Below, one piece after another: positions 1 through 10,100 of a DNA stretch of 44,437 nt. The position numbers were made by a program, and so were the translations under genes. The notes under the pieces are model-generated. The model searched no databases. It worked only from the letters and a program-made list of their open reading frames with translations, and was not told the origin of the DNA. Source of the DNA: Fibrobacterota bacterium (GTDB taxonomy: Bacteria; Fibrobacterota; Fibrobacteria; UBA11236); the NCBI GenBank assembly GCA_028287465.1, contig JAQBPO010000044.1:1-44437 (forward strand), given 5' to 3'. The stretch's first letter is position 1. Every line of letters starts with the position of its first letter.

Positions 1-1334
1 CCCTGGTCTTGATCGGCGTGGCCGGCGCCCTGGTCCTTTCCGCTACGGCCGCGATCGGTTTGGCTGTCTTGTGCCTCCTCCTGATCGGCACCGTTCTTCT
101 GGCGGGCCAACGCGCCCGTAAAATCGCGGCGGCGGAAGCCCTGCGCAACCGGCTTTCCGCCTGGAAGGACCAATGGGCGGTGGGCGCCTTGGCATCCCCG
201 GCGCCATCCTCCTCTTCGGCATCCCTCTCGGGTTCTTCTCCCGGAATGGGAGTGGGGGAGGTTTCCACCCTGGAGGGATTCGTCCAGGCCATGGAAGTCT
301 GCGCCCGGGAACGGGACGACCTGGAAGCGCGGGAGGCGGATTCCACCCGGCGCTGGGATGGATTGCGGGAAACCCTGGAGCGGATCGATACCGCCATCAA
401 GGCCATCCAGGAAGAAGAAGAGATTGCCCGCCGCGCGGAACGGGATTGGCTGGCCCGCCAGGGAGTGGCGGATTTCGAAACCTACCTGTCCCAGGCGGCC
501 CGCTGCAAGCAGGTGGGCAGCGACCTCGCCAAGCGCCGTACGGAATTGGAAATCCTGGCCGGGGAATCCGGATTGGAGGCCTTCCGAAGGGATCTGCGCC
601 GCAAATTGCAGGACCTGGATCAGGAAGGGGTGGCGGAAAAGGGACGGGACGAGGCCGCTTTGCGGCGCATGCGGCTGCGACGCCAGGAGCTGCAGAATAC
701 GTACGAAGTGTTGGGTCGCAAGGAAGGGGACCTGATAGCCCAGAAGGAACGCCTGGCGGGGGAGATCAGCGGAGCCATGGGCAAGCTGGCGCCCGAAATC
801 GTGGCCTGGGAGGATCGCCTGGCGGAAGCGGAAGCGGAAATCCGGGCCAAGGAGCTGGACAAGAGGGCCGCTTCCCTGGTGCGGGATATCTTCCGCGAGA
901 TCGGGGATGGGGCGGACCTCATGCTCAAGGGATTGGCCGGGGAGATGGAACGGATGTTGGGTAACATCCTGCCCAAGGGACGGGCGGTAACCTTATCGGG
1001 CCTGGAGGATCGGCATATCCAGGTGGAGGACGCGGCAGGGGGATCCCGCTCCCTGGATCAACTCTCGACCGGAACGCGGCATGCCATGGTATTGGCGGCC
1101 AAGCTGGCCATGGCCCTCAAGCATCGCCAGGGACCGGGCATCCTGGTCCTGGACGAACCGTTCCTGGCCATGGACGATGAACGGGAAACCCGCGCCCTTG
1201 AACTGCTGCGGGATTTCCACGACCGTAACGGCTGGCAAATCATCCTGTTGACGAAGGAAATCCATCTGCGCGACAAGGTCCTGGGATTGTTCACGGACGC
1301 GCGCGTACTCGAACTTTCCAGGGCGGTAGGCTAA
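1..1334 (+). CDS. YhaN/SbcC-like coiled-coil ATPase, 5' end outside the window
   Basis: This is the C-terminal part of an SMC/Rad50-type ATPase; the frame is open from base 3, so the true start lies upstream. A strongly hydrophobic segment (about 20-60 bases into the gene piece onward, LVLSATAAIGLAVL to TVLLAG) is followed by about 250 residues rich in Glu, Arg and Leu that look like coiled coil. The C-terminal ATPase lobe carries an ABC-type signature (LDQLSTGTRHAM), Walker B (GILVLDEPFLAMDD) and a switch-like region (IILLTKE). A membrane-like stretch in the middle of a Rad50-like protein is typical of the YhaN family, which usually pairs with a YhaO/SbcD-like nuclease upstream; that partner cannot be seen here. 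The role, DNA end processing or repair, is inferred from the family. The Walker A half is not in view, so activity cannot be judged. Confidence 0.75.
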   Translation, partial: LVLIGVAGALVLSATAAIGLAVLCLLLIGTVLLAGQRARKIAAAEALRNRLSAWKDQWAVGALASPAPSSSSASLSGSSPGMGVGEVSTLEGFVQAMEVCARERDDLEAREADSTRRWDGLRETLERIDTAIKAIQEEEEIARRAERDWLARQGVADFETYLSQAARCKQVGSDLAKRRTELEILAGESGLEAFRRDLRRKLQDLDQEGVAEKGRDEAALRRMRLRRQELQNTYEVLGRKEGDLIAQKERLAGEISGAMGKLAPEIVAWEDRLAEAEAEIRAKELDKRAASLVRDIFREIGDGADLMLKGLAGEMERMLGNILPKGRAVTLSGLEDRHIQVEDAAGGSRSLDQLSTGTRHAMVLAAKLAMALKHRQGPGILVLDEPFLAMDDERETRALELLRDFHDRNGWQIILLTKEIHLRDKVLGLFTDARVLELSRAVG

Positions 1335-1523
1335 GGGCACAAATGGCTCGCCGGCGGACGTCCAAGGGACGGACCGGTCCCATCCTTGGTTACCGTTATT
1401 CCCGTAACAATATCCTTGCGGTCATGCCCGCGTAATGGATCTTGCAGGGAGCCCCGCCGGGCCTTTCCGGCGATGGACCGTTCGCCGCGGTTCAGGCGAG
1501 GGCAACGGTGATTCACGGATAGG

Positions 1524-1539
1524 GTTATGTTATTATAAC
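1524..1539. promoter_or_regulatory. Dyad upstream of the acyl-CoA ligase, possible operator
   Basis: GTTAT and ATAAC arms flank a six-base AT-rich centre, ending 21 bases before the ligase start. It is an AT-rich patch in a GC-rich spacer and overlaps a TATTAT box (1531-1536), so it may be a promoter -10 region, an operator for a fatty-acid regulator, or both. No regulator gene is adjacent. Confidence 0.3.
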
Positions 1540-1560
1540 AGGACGATTAGGGGAACCCTC

Positions 1561-3321
1561 ATGAGCGAAACTTTCCGGACTTTGCCCGGTCTTCTCAAGT
1601 ACGTGGAAGCGAACAACAAGAACGTTTGCGCCTTGGGATACAAGAAGGCCGGCGCATGGGTGGGCATGTCCACGGCCGAAGTGGGGGATACCGTCCGCCG
1701 TCTCTGCCTGGGTCTGGTGGAGCTGGGCCTCAAGCCCGGAGACAAGGTGGGCGTGGTCGCGGACCCGTCCCCGTCCTGGATCCTGATGGACCTTGCCATC
1801 CTGGGGGCGGGCGCCGTTTCCGTCCCCATGTTCGCCAATATCTCCCATGACAACCTGAAGTACGAGATCGAGGATTCGGGAATGCGGTTCCTCTTCGTGG
1901 GTTCCGATCAACAATACCAGGCCATGAAGCCGTTCTTCGGCAAGGTCGAGAAGATCATCACCATGCCGGATGGGCTCGGGGACGGCCAATGCGTTTCCTA
2001 CGAGGGCCTGCAGCAGATGGGCGCCAAGCGCCAGGCAAAGAACGCGGGGGAATACCTGCGCCTTTCGGAAGGCATCAACGAGCAGGATACGGCGACCCTC
2101 ATCTATACCTCCGGCAGCACGGGCGTGCCCAAGGGCGTGGAGCTGACCCATCGCAACCTGGTCTTCCAGGTCCTCGCCGCCCATAAGCGGTTTCCCCTGG
2201 ATCCCAAGACGGACTCCATCCTGAGCTGTCTGCCCTTGGCCCATGTGTTCGAGCGCATGGTGACCTACTACTACTTCTACACCGGCACCAGCATCTACTT
2301 CGCGGAGGAAATCAAAAAGGTCGCCGAAAACCTCCGGGAGCTGCATCCTACCGTCATCACCATGGTGCCGCGGCTTTTGGAGAAGGTGCATGCCAAGATG
2401 CAGGCGAACGTGGAGATGGCCCAGGGATTCAAGAAGACCTTGGGTAGCAAGGCCTGGGCCCGGGCGCATAGCAAGGTTCCGGGAAGCAAGGACTCCATGA
2501 TGGACAAGCTGTACGACGCCCTCGTCTACAAAAAGATGCGCGCCGCCCTGGGCGGCAATCTCCGCATCGCCATTTCCGGCAGCGCCCCCCTGGATCCCGG
2601 CCTGGCCGCCTTCCTGCTCAATATCGGCATCCCCATCTATGAGGGCTACGGCCTTACGGAAGCCTCGCCGGTCATCTCCTGCAACTTCCCCGGCCATCGC
2701 AAGCTGGGCACGGTCGGCCTGGCGTTCCCGGGCGTCGAAGTCAAGATCGGCGATGACGGCGAGATCCTCACCCGCGGCCCCCATGTGATGAAAGGCTATT
2801 ACAACAAGCCGGTCGAGACCGCCGAGGTCATCGACAAGATGGGCTGGCTGCATACCGGGGATCTCGGGCACCTGGATCCGGAGAATTTCATCAAGATCAC
2901 CGGCCGTAAAAAGGAGCTCTTCAAGACCGCCAACGGCAAGTACGTGGCGCCGGTCCCGATCGAGCAGGCCCTCGCCGCCAACAAGCTCGTGGACATGGTC
3001 ATGGTGGTGGCCGAAGGTAAACCGTATACGACCGCCCTCATTTTCCCCGATTTCGAAAACCTCGGCGCGGTCAAAACGGAAATCGGAGACCAGTCCGGGA
3101 ACGACGCCTTCCTGGACAGCGCCGCGGCCAAGGCCTACATCCAAAAAACCGTGGACGAAGTCAACTCCAAGCTCAACCACTGGGAGCAAATCCAGAAGTT
3201 CATCGTCATCAAGACCCCGATTACGGTGGATTCCGGTCAATTGACCCCCACCATGAAGATCCGTCGGCATATCGTGATGGAAAAATACCGCGCGGAAATT
3301 GATTCTATGTACCGCCCATAG
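1561..3321 (+). CDS. fadD: Long-chain acyl-CoA synthetase (AMP-forming)
   Basis: This enzyme activates free fatty acids with ATP and CoA to acyl-CoA, the entry step of beta-oxidation. The ATG at 1561 gives 586 residues and follows a purine-rich AGGGGA. An in-frame start at 1435 would only add low-complexity residues and would run through the AT-rich promoter-like dyad, so it was not used. The AMP-binding P-loop is at residues 183-192 (TSGSTGVPKG). Further on are the adenylation motif YEGYGLTEASP and the hinge and C-terminal motif GWLHTGDLGHLDPENFIKITGRKK-type segment ending in a Lys-rich loop. Length and motifs fit the FadD/FAA long-chain group rather than acetyl-CoA synthetase. It leads a cluster with fadN and fadA on the same strand, which supports a degradative role, although such enzymes also feed lipid synthesis. 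Confidence 0.92.
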   Translation: MSETFRTLPGLLKYVEANNKNVCALGYKKAGAWVGMSTAEVGDTVRRLCLGLVELGLKPGDKVGVVADPSPSWILMDLAILGAGAVSVPMFANISHDNLKYEIEDSGMRFLFVGSDQQYQAMKPFFGKVEKIITMPDGLGDGQCVSYEGLQQMGAKRQAKNAGEYLRLSEGINEQDTATLIYTSGSTGVPKGVELTHRNLVFQVLAAHKRFPLDPKTDSILSCLPLAHVFERMVTYYYFYTGTSIYFAEEIKKVAENLRELHPTVITMVPRLLEKVHAKMQANVEMAQGFKKTLGSKAWARAHSKVPGSKDSMMDKLYDALVYKKMRAALGGNLRIAISGSAPLDPGLAAFLLNIGIPIYEGYGLTEASPVISCNFPGHRKLGTVGLAFPGVEVKIGDDGEILTRGPHVMKGYYNKPVETAEVIDKMGWLHTGDLGHLDPENFIKITGRKKELFKTANGKYVAPVPIEQALAANKLVDMVMVVAEGKPYTTALIFPDFENLGAVKTEIGDQSGNDAFLDSAAAKAYIQKTVDEVNSKLNHWEQIQKFIVIKTPITVDSGQLTPTMKIRRHIVMEKYRAEIDSMYRP

Positions 3322-3341
3322 GTAAAATGTTGATTGAGCGG

Positions 3342-3358
3342 GGGGACGATTCCCCTTT
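3342..3358 (+). terminator. Short hairpin between acyl-CoA ligase and fadN, possible attenuator
   Basis: GGGGA and TCCCC pair around a four-base loop and are followed by only three T residues. The stem is short, so at most partial termination or mRNA processing between the two genes is plausible. Confidence 0.3.
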
Positions 3359-3388
3359 CGCAAGCCTTACATTACCGGAGGAACTCCT

Positions 3389-5719
3389 ATGCAACCGATT
3401 CGCAGCGCAACCGTCATCGGCAGCGGCATCATGGGTTCCCAGATCGCCGCGCATCTGGCCGGATGCGGGATTCCCGTGCTCCTGCTGGACGTGCCCACCG
3501 AGGGGAAGAACCGCAACCTCGTGGCCGACAAGGGCCGCGACGGCCTGAAGAAGATCAAGCCTTCGCCCACCTACTCCGCGGACGCCCTGGACCTCATCTC
3601 AACCGGCAACACGGCCGATCATCTCGCCGAGGCGGGCAAGACGGACTGGATCATCGAAGCCATCATCGAACAGCCGGATCCCAAGCGGGAGCTGTTCAAG
3701 AAGCTTCAGGCCGTAATGGGCCCCAATACCATCCTCGCCACCAATACGTCCGGCATCCCCTTGAAGGTTCTCTGCCAGGACCTCAACGCCTCCGTGCAGG
3801 AGCGCTTCATCGGCACCCATTTCTTCAACCCTCCGCGATACCTGCGTCTGGTGGAAGTGATCCGCGGACCCAAGACCTCCCAGGTCACCGTGGATCGCAT
3901 CAACCATGTGCTTACGGCCGTCCTCAACAAGGTCGCCGTGCCCGCCCTGGATTCCCCGGCCTTCATCGCCAACCGTATCGGCGTGCACGCCATGGTGGCC
4001 ACCGTCGCCTTGGCCAAGGAGATGAACCTGACCGTGGAAGAGGTGGACGTCCTCACCGGACCCATCATCGGCCGCCCCAAGACCGGCACCTTCAAGCTGG
4101 TGGACATGGTCGGCATCGACACCCTGGGCCATATCATCAAGGGCCTGCAGCAGGCCTTCCCCAAGGAAATTTTCGCCATCGACCCGGTCATCCAGGGCCT
4201 CATCGACAAGAAAGCCTTCGGACGCAAGTCCGGAGCGGGCTTCTACCGCAAGTCCAAGGAAGGCATGGACGTCCTGGACCTGGCCAAGGGCGAGTACCGG
4301 CCGGAAGCCAAGGCCCGCTTCGAGGAGCTCAAGGACGTATCGAAAGAGGAGAACCCGGGAAAGAAGTTCCGCAAGCTCTTTTCCGCCGAAGGCCGGGGCG
4401 CGGACGCCGCCCGCCGCATACTCGCGACCACCCTGGCCTATGCCGCCACCGTCGCGCCCTCCATCACGGAAGACCTGTCCTACCTGGACGAGGCGATGGA
4501 GCTCGGATTCGCCTGGGAGATGGGGCCGTTCAAGATCATCGACGCCATCGGCCCGGAAAAGTTCCAGGAAGCCTGCGCCAAATACAAAATAGAGGCCCCC
4601 GCCTGGCTATTCCAGCAGGCCGCCGGGGACGCGCGCGTCTACAAGCCCGAAAGCGGCCGGATCGCCATCAAGGATCTGCCCAAGTCCGGCGCCGCCTCAT
4701 CGCGCCATGAGCTAAAGCCCCGGGGCTTCAGCCTTGCCTCCCATCGCGCCAATTCCAAGCCCGTCATCGAGACCACGGATGCGACCCTGTGGGACATGGG
4801 CGACCGGATCCTGCTCCTCGAATTCCATTCCAAGATGAACTCCATGGGACCCATCTCCCTGGACATGATCCTCAAGTCCGTGGACAAGGCGAACGACGGC
4901 TGGGAAGGCCTGGTCATCGGCAACCAGGGATCCAACTTCTGCGCGGGCGCCAACATCGCCATGGTGCTCATCGATGCCGCCAACGGCGAGTTCGACAATA
5001 TCGATTACGCCATCAAGCAGTTCCAGCGCGCGAGCATGGCAATCAAGTATTCCGGCGTGCCCGTGGTCGTTTCGCCCCATAACATGGCCCTCGGCGGCGG
5101 CTGCGAATTCGTCTTGCACAGCAATCGTCCCGTACTCTCCCCCGAGACCTACATGGGCCTGGTGGAAGTAGGCGTGGGCCTGCTGCCCGCGGGCGGCGGC
5201 ACCAAGGAACTGGCCGTGCGCACCTACCAGAACGTGAAGGGCCCCCTGGCCCTCAATCCCCTCATCAAGGCCTTCGAGCTCATCGCCATGGGCAAGGTTT
5301 CCACGAGCGCCAAGGAAGCCTTCGACATGGGCTACATGGACAAACGCGCCGTGATCGCGTCCAACGAATCCACCCGCCTGGACCATGCGAAGGCCGAAGC
5401 CCTCGCCATGAGCCGCGCGGGTTACCGCCCTCCGGCGCCGGCCCGCAAGGTGGAAGTGCTGGGCACCGAAGCCATGGCCGCCTTCGACACCGGCGTGTAC
5501 ATGCTACGCGAAGCCGGCTTCGCTTCCGAGCACGACGCCCTCATCGCCAGGGAAGTCGGCAAGGTCCTGGCGGGCGGCAACGTCACCGCCGGCACCACCG
5601 TGGACGAGGACTATCTGCTGGACCTGGAGCGGGACGGATTCCTGCGCCTGGTGGGCACCAAGAAATCGCAAGAGCGCATCGAGTTCATGCTAAAGAAGGG
5701 CAAGCCGTTGCGCAATTGA
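3389..5719 (+). CDS. fadN: 3-hydroxyacyl-CoA dehydrogenase / enoyl-CoA hydratase fusion (FadN type)
   Basis: This bifunctional enzyme carries out the hydration and NAD-dependent dehydrogenation steps of beta-oxidation. It has 776 residues, starting at an ATG 7 bases after a GGAGG. The domain order is dehydrogenase first (Rossmann motif VIGSGIMGSQIAAHLAG near the N-terminus, catalytic-His region GTHFFNPPRYL, second dehydrogenase lobe to about residue 430). A crotonase domain follows from about residue 470, with oxyanion-hole motifs GSNFCAGANIAMV and NMALGGGCEFVLH and the segment GLLPAGGGTKE. This order is the reverse of E. coli FadB/FadJ and matches Bacillus FadN and its relatives in length. 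It sits between acyl-CoA ligase and thiolase. No acyl-CoA dehydrogenase is present in the window, so that step must be encoded elsewhere. Confidence 0.93.
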   Translation: MQPIRSATVIGSGIMGSQIAAHLAGCGIPVLLLDVPTEGKNRNLVADKGRDGLKKIKPSPTYSADALDLISTGNTADHLAEAGKTDWIIEAIIEQPDPKRELFKKLQAVMGPNTILATNTSGIPLKVLCQDLNASVQERFIGTHFFNPPRYLRLVEVIRGPKTSQVTVDRINHVLTAVLNKVAVPALDSPAFIANRIGVHAMVATVALAKEMNLTVEEVDVLTGPIIGRPKTGTFKLVDMVGIDTLGHIIKGLQQAFPKEIFAIDPVIQGLIDKKAFGRKSGAGFYRKSKEGMDVLDLAKGEYRPEAKARFEELKDVSKEENPGKKFRKLFSAEGRGADAARRILATTLAYAATVAPSITEDLSYLDEAMELGFAWEMGPFKIIDAIGPEKFQEACAKYKIEAPAWLFQQAAGDARVYKPESGRIAIKDLPKSGAASSRHELKPRGFSLASHRANSKPVIETTDATLWDMGDRILLLEFHSKMNSMGPISLDMILKSVDKANDGWEGLVIGNQGSNFCAGANIAMVLIDAANGEFDNIDYAIKQFQRASMAIKYSGVPVVVSPHNMALGGGCEFVLHSNRPVLSPETYMGLVEVGVGLLPAGGGTKELAVRTYQNVKGPLALNPLIKAFELIAMGKVSTSAKEAFDMGYMDKRAVIASNESTRLDHAKAEALAMSRAGYRPPAPARKVEVLGTEAMAAFDTGVYMLREAGFASEHDALIAREVGKVLAGGNVTAGTTVDEDYLLDLERDGFLRLVGTKKSQERIEFMLKKGKPLRN

Positions 5720-5840
5720 TGGGCCGCGGCCAGGCCCCCTTCGGCGGGTCCGGTGGGGCGGCTGTTCGTATTTTGATCATCCGGCGGGAGCCGGCGGCGG
5801 GCCCGGATGCCTGCCGGGAAGAGGAACTTCAGGAGGATAT

Positions 5841-7019
5841 ATGAGCGAAGCGGTAATCGTAGCGGGAGTGAGGACTCCGGTGGGCAAGGCGGGCAAAGGC
5901 TCCTTTACCCACGTTCGTTCGGATTCCCTGGCGGCCATCACGGTCCGGGAAGTCCTGAAGCGCGCCCCCGGCGCCAAGGCGGCGGACATCGAGGACCTGA
6001 TCCTCGGATGCGCCATGCCGGAAGCCGAACAGGGAATGAACGTCGCGCGCATGGTGGGCCTGATGGCCGGCCTGCCCGATTCGGTTCCCGGCATGACCGT
6101 GAACCGGTATTGCTCTTCAGGACTCCAATCCATCGCCCTCGCCTCGGATCGCATCAACCTGGGCGATGCGGAGGCCATCCTGGCCGGCGGACTGGAAAGC
6201 ATGTCCATGATCCCCATGGGCGGGCACAAGATCGCCCCCAATGCGGAACTGGTCGGCAAGCGTCCCGAATCCTACATGACCATGGGCCTTACCGCCGAGC
6301 GGGTCGCCGAGAAATTCGGCATCAGCCGCGCGGAGCAGGACGCCTTCTCCTTCCGCTCCCACCAGAAGGCCATCGCGGCCATCCAATCCGGCCGGTTCAA
6401 GGACGAGATCGTACCCGTAACCTGGATGGAAACCCAGCTGGACGCCAACCGCAAGGAAAAGTCCATCGAACGCACCTTGGCCATGGACGAAGGCCCCCGC
6501 GCCGACACCACGGTGGAAGCCCTCGCCGGCCTCAAGGCGGTTTTCAAGAACAACGGCACGGTGACCGCCGGCAACAGCTCCCAGGTCAGCGACGGCGCGG
6601 CCATGATGCTCCTGACCTCCCGCAAATACGCGGACTCCCACGGGCTCAAGGCCATCGCGCGCCTGGTCAAGTACGCCGTGGTGGGCGTGGCCCCCGAAAT
6701 CATGGGCATCGGCCCCGCGGACGCCATTCCCGCCGTCCTGAAGAAGGCCGGGATTTCCATGGACCAGATCGACCTGATCGAACTCAATGAAGCCTTCGCC
6801 GCCCAGTCCCTGGCCGTACTCAAGGCTTTGAAGTTCCCGGAGGAGAAGGTGAACGTGAACGGCGGCGCCATCGCCTTGGGCCATCCCCTCGGCTGCACCG
6901 GCACCAAGCTGACCGTTTCCCTGCTCAGCGAGCTCAAACGCCGGGGCGGCAGGTACGGCATCGTGTCCATGTGCATCGGCGGCGGCATGGGCGCGGCCGG
7001 TCTGTTCGAAATGTTGTGA
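5841..7019 (+). CDS. fadA: Acetyl-CoA acyltransferase (beta-ketothiolase)
   Basis: This thiolase cleaves 3-ketoacyl-CoA with CoA to give acetyl-CoA and a shortened acyl-CoA, completing the beta-oxidation cycle. It has 392 residues, starting at an ATG just after an AGGAGGA ribosome site. The nucleophilic cysteine is Cys91 in NRYCSSGLQSI. The other family motifs are present: NSSQVSDGAAMM, NEAFAAQSLA, GGAIALGHPLGCTGTK with the catalytic His, and the C-terminal CIGGGMGAAG with the second cysteine. It is 121 bases downstream of fadN. That spacer holds several GC-rich hairpins, including a 7-bp stem at 5778-5809, so its level may be set separately from fadN. A strong terminator follows at 7065. A degradative thiolase fits better than a biosynthetic one because of the neighbours. 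Confidence 0.93.
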   Translation: MSEAVIVAGVRTPVGKAGKGSFTHVRSDSLAAITVREVLKRAPGAKAADIEDLILGCAMPEAEQGMNVARMVGLMAGLPDSVPGMTVNRYCSSGLQSIALASDRINLGDAEAILAGGLESMSMIPMGGHKIAPNAELVGKRPESYMTMGLTAERVAEKFGISRAEQDAFSFRSHQKAIAAIQSGRFKDEIVPVTWMETQLDANRKEKSIERTLAMDEGPRADTTVEALAGLKAVFKNNGTVTAGNSSQVSDGAAMMLLTSRKYADSHGLKAIARLVKYAVVGVAPEIMGIGPADAIPAVLKKAGISMDQIDLIELNEAFAAQSLAVLKALKFPEEKVNVNGGAIALGHPLGCTGTKLTVSLLSELKRRGGRYGIVSMCIGGGMGAAGLFEML

Positions 7020-7064
7020 TGCCTTCCTTCCAAGCCCGGAATTTACGGGCATTTGAATGGATTG

Positions 7065-7088
7065 GGGCCGGGGTTTCCGGCCCTTTTT
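7065..7088 (+). terminator. Rho-independent terminator after fadA
   Basis: A perfect 7-bp stem, GGGCCGG with CCGGCCC, encloses a five-base loop and is followed directly by TTTTT. It ends the fad cluster and also shows that the next gene starts downstream of it, not at the ATG at 7057. Confidence 0.85.
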
Positions 7089-7092
7089 GATT

Positions 7093-7100
7093 TATATTTG
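7093..7100 (+). promoter_or_regulatory. TATATTTG box, candidate Bacteroidota-type -10 element
   Basis: The box matches TAnnTTTG and lies just after the fadA terminator. The same ten bases, TTTATATTTG, recur before gap at 34591. It is only 5 bases from the GTG start at 7105, so transcription from it would be leaderless or start inside the gene unless translation begins at the ATG at 7138. No clear -33 TTTG is seen at the right distance. Confidence 0.35.
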
Positions 7101-7104
7101 GCAA

Positions 7105-10100
7105 GTGCGCCTACTCGCCCTCCTCTCCGTCATCCTGATGTCCCTCGTCATCTGGTCCTGTAATACAAACAGCGCCGAGGACGAATACACCGTAACCTTC
7201 AAGCTCGATTCCGCGCGCGTCGGCAAGTTCGACAGCGTCCTTGTCGAGATCTACAATGGCGCCGCGCCCGGACCGGGCGAAGCCAAGGCGCCGGTGCAGA
7301 AGCAGGTTATCGCGGTCTCGCGGACGGCCAGGGAAATCACGATCAAACTCGACGCGAAGGTCCAGAAAGATTTCTCCGTCGTCATCACGGGATTCGCCGG
7401 CGACGTGATCGTCTATCGCAACCTCCACGAAGTCGATGGGTATACGTCCCCGGACCCGTCCAAGCCCTCCGTTCTGCTCATCACCACCATCAAGGCGGAA
7501 GATCTTACGGTCAGCGTAGGGGAGACGCGCGCTCCCGCTTTATCCATTACGCCCGAAAACGCCGGGGATAAACGGGTCCTCCTGGTCAGCAGCGACTCCG
7601 CCAAGGTGAAAATCGTTTCAGATACCCTCGTGATGGGCCTCGTCGCCGGAAGCGCCAAGGTTGTCGCCTCCACCGCGGACCGATCCATCAAGGTCGAATT
7701 CACGGTGAACGTGGTTGCGGTCCGGGTCAATGGATTCACCGCGGATTCGGTGCTTGCCCTGAAAGTAGGGGACAGCGTGGTTCCGGCCATTTCCATCCTG
7801 CCCGCCAATGCCACGGAAAAGGGTTTCAGCCTCGAGTCGTCCGATTCCGCCCTAGTGGAAGTCGACGGGAAGTCGATCAAGGCCTTGAAGGCCGGCAAGG
7901 TTCTCCTGACCCTCATTTCCAAGGATGGCGGTGCCAAGGATACCATAACGGTCAACGTGCGCCTCGCCGTTACGGGTATGAAAGGGAATGACCTGGTCAA
8001 GCAAGTGGGGGACCGCTTCGTCCCCGTTCTGGAATGGACGCCCTCGGATGCGACGAATCAGGGATATACCCTGGTTTCCAGCGACCCGTCCAAGGTCGAG
8101 GTTTCCGGGGACAGCCTGGTGTCGAAGGCCATCGGAACCGCTACGGTGACCGCGACCAGCAAGGACGGCGGCTTCAAGGCCGGGTTCGTAATCACGGTAC
8201 AGGCCCGCGTCTTCAAGGTCAAGGGAATCGAAGCCGGGAACCTGAGGGCCCTGGCCGGGGATACGGTCGCGGCCACGGTGACCTTCGATCCGGCCAATGC
8301 CTCGGACAAGGGGTTCACCCTCGCTACCGCCGATACGGCCGTGGTGAAGCTCCTCGACGACAAGATAGCCGCCCTGGCGAACGGGACCGCCGAGATCGTG
8401 GTCACCAGCGTGGACGGAGGCTTCAAGGACACCATCACCTTCTCCGTCGAGACTTCGAATTTCAAGGACGATATCAAGCCGATCACGGCCTCCAAATGCG
8501 CGGCCTGCCACGTTCCCCCGTCCCGCCTGGATTGGACCGATTCCGCCGTGTTCATCCGCCACGGCGCCACGGCCATCGCCAGGCTGAAGCTTCCCGCGAG
8601 CGATTCCCTGCATATGCCTTTGCCCGGTGCCGTCGGCGGCCCCATCACGGAACGGGAGTTGAAGGTTCTGCTCGCCTGGCTGGCGCGGACCGTGGTTCCC
8701 TTGCAATCCGGTTCCATCGCGGATACCACGGTGAACCTCGGGGATACGGTCGTGCCGGACATCAAATTCGTTCCGGCCAACGCCTCCAACAAGTTCTACA
8801 CCCTGACCCTGCCCGATACCTCGGTCGCCATGGTCGTGGGCGGGGCCCTGGTACCGGTCGCCACGGGCAAGGTCAACGTCACCGCGACCCTGGAAGACGG
8901 GAACCGCAAGGTCGTTTTCAGCATGACGGTGAAGGCGCCTTTGTTCCAGACGAACGTGCTCCCCATCGTTTCCATCAAGTGCGCCCCCTGCCATCTCAAG
9001 GGATCCAACTTCAACTGGCAGGATTCCGTGGCCCTGATGGCCGACGGTTCGGAGGCCATCCGCCGCATCAATCTCGCGGTCGGCGCGCCCGGGCATATGC
9101 CGCAGTCCACGGACGGCAATCCCGCGCCGAACGGCGAACTTACCGCCCAGCAATTGCGCGTTCTCCTCGGGTGGTTGCATTCCAAGGTCGTGCCCTTGAT
9201 CGGCATCACCGCCCCGAACGACAGCGTCTTCCTCGGGACCTCCAAGGCGCCCAACATCGTCTACAACCCGGCCAATGCCAGCAATAAGACCTATGAGTTG
9301 ATCAGCACGGACTCGTCCAAGATCACCGTAGAAGACGGGAAGCTGTTCGGGCTGGCCCTCGGTTCCGCCCTGGTCCAGGTCAAGGCCCTCGACGGCGGAT
9401 TCGTCAAGTTCTTCACGGTCAAGGTGGTGCCGGTGGCGGTCGACTCCATCGCCGCCCATGATACGGCGGGCGCCATCGGGGATACCGTTTTCCCCGCGGT
9501 CGACTTTTTCCCCTCGGCTTCGACCAACAAGGGCTTCACCATCGCCCTTCTCAAGGCGTCCACCAAGGTCAAGATCGATTCGGCGAAGAAGATCATCGGT
9601 TTGGCTCTGGGCAAGGACACCCTGGAAGCGACTTCCGCCGACGGGTCGAAGAAATCGAAATTCACCTTCACCGTGGGTCCGGTCCTGCCCAAGTCCATGG
9701 TCATCGCCGATACGGACGGGGTCGTCAGCGGTTCCCAGGTAAAGCCGAGGATCACCTGGGTTCCCACAACCACGACCGACAAGCGTTTCAAGCTGCAGGT
9801 GACCGTTGGGGACACGACTCTTGTAGCGGCCGTCCGGACCGATTCCTTCATGCTTCCCAGGACCGCGGTAGGCCAGGTCACGGTCAAGGCCACTTCGGTT
9901 GCGGACCCGTCCATTTTCGATTCCTTCACCTTCACCGTGGGTACCGTAGCGGTATCCTCCATCGCGGTAACCAATACACCGGTCAAGGTGGCCATCGGGT
10001 TCACCGTTGCGCCCGGCCTGACCTTCACCCCAACAAATGCAACAAACAAAGGTTATTCCCTGGCCGTTCCGGTTGGAGACGCGTCCAACCTGATCACAGC

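Noticed and set aside
1525-3363. Minus-strand open frame of 612 codons opposite the acyl-CoA ligase
   Set aside because: It is a high-GC shadow frame, rich in Asp, Gly, His and Val with no known motif. The plus-strand gene carries full family motifs.
7057-7104. Upstream ATG extension of the triheme lipoprotein
   Set aside because: The ATG lies before the fadA terminator hairpin, and the added residues precede the signal peptide without purpose.
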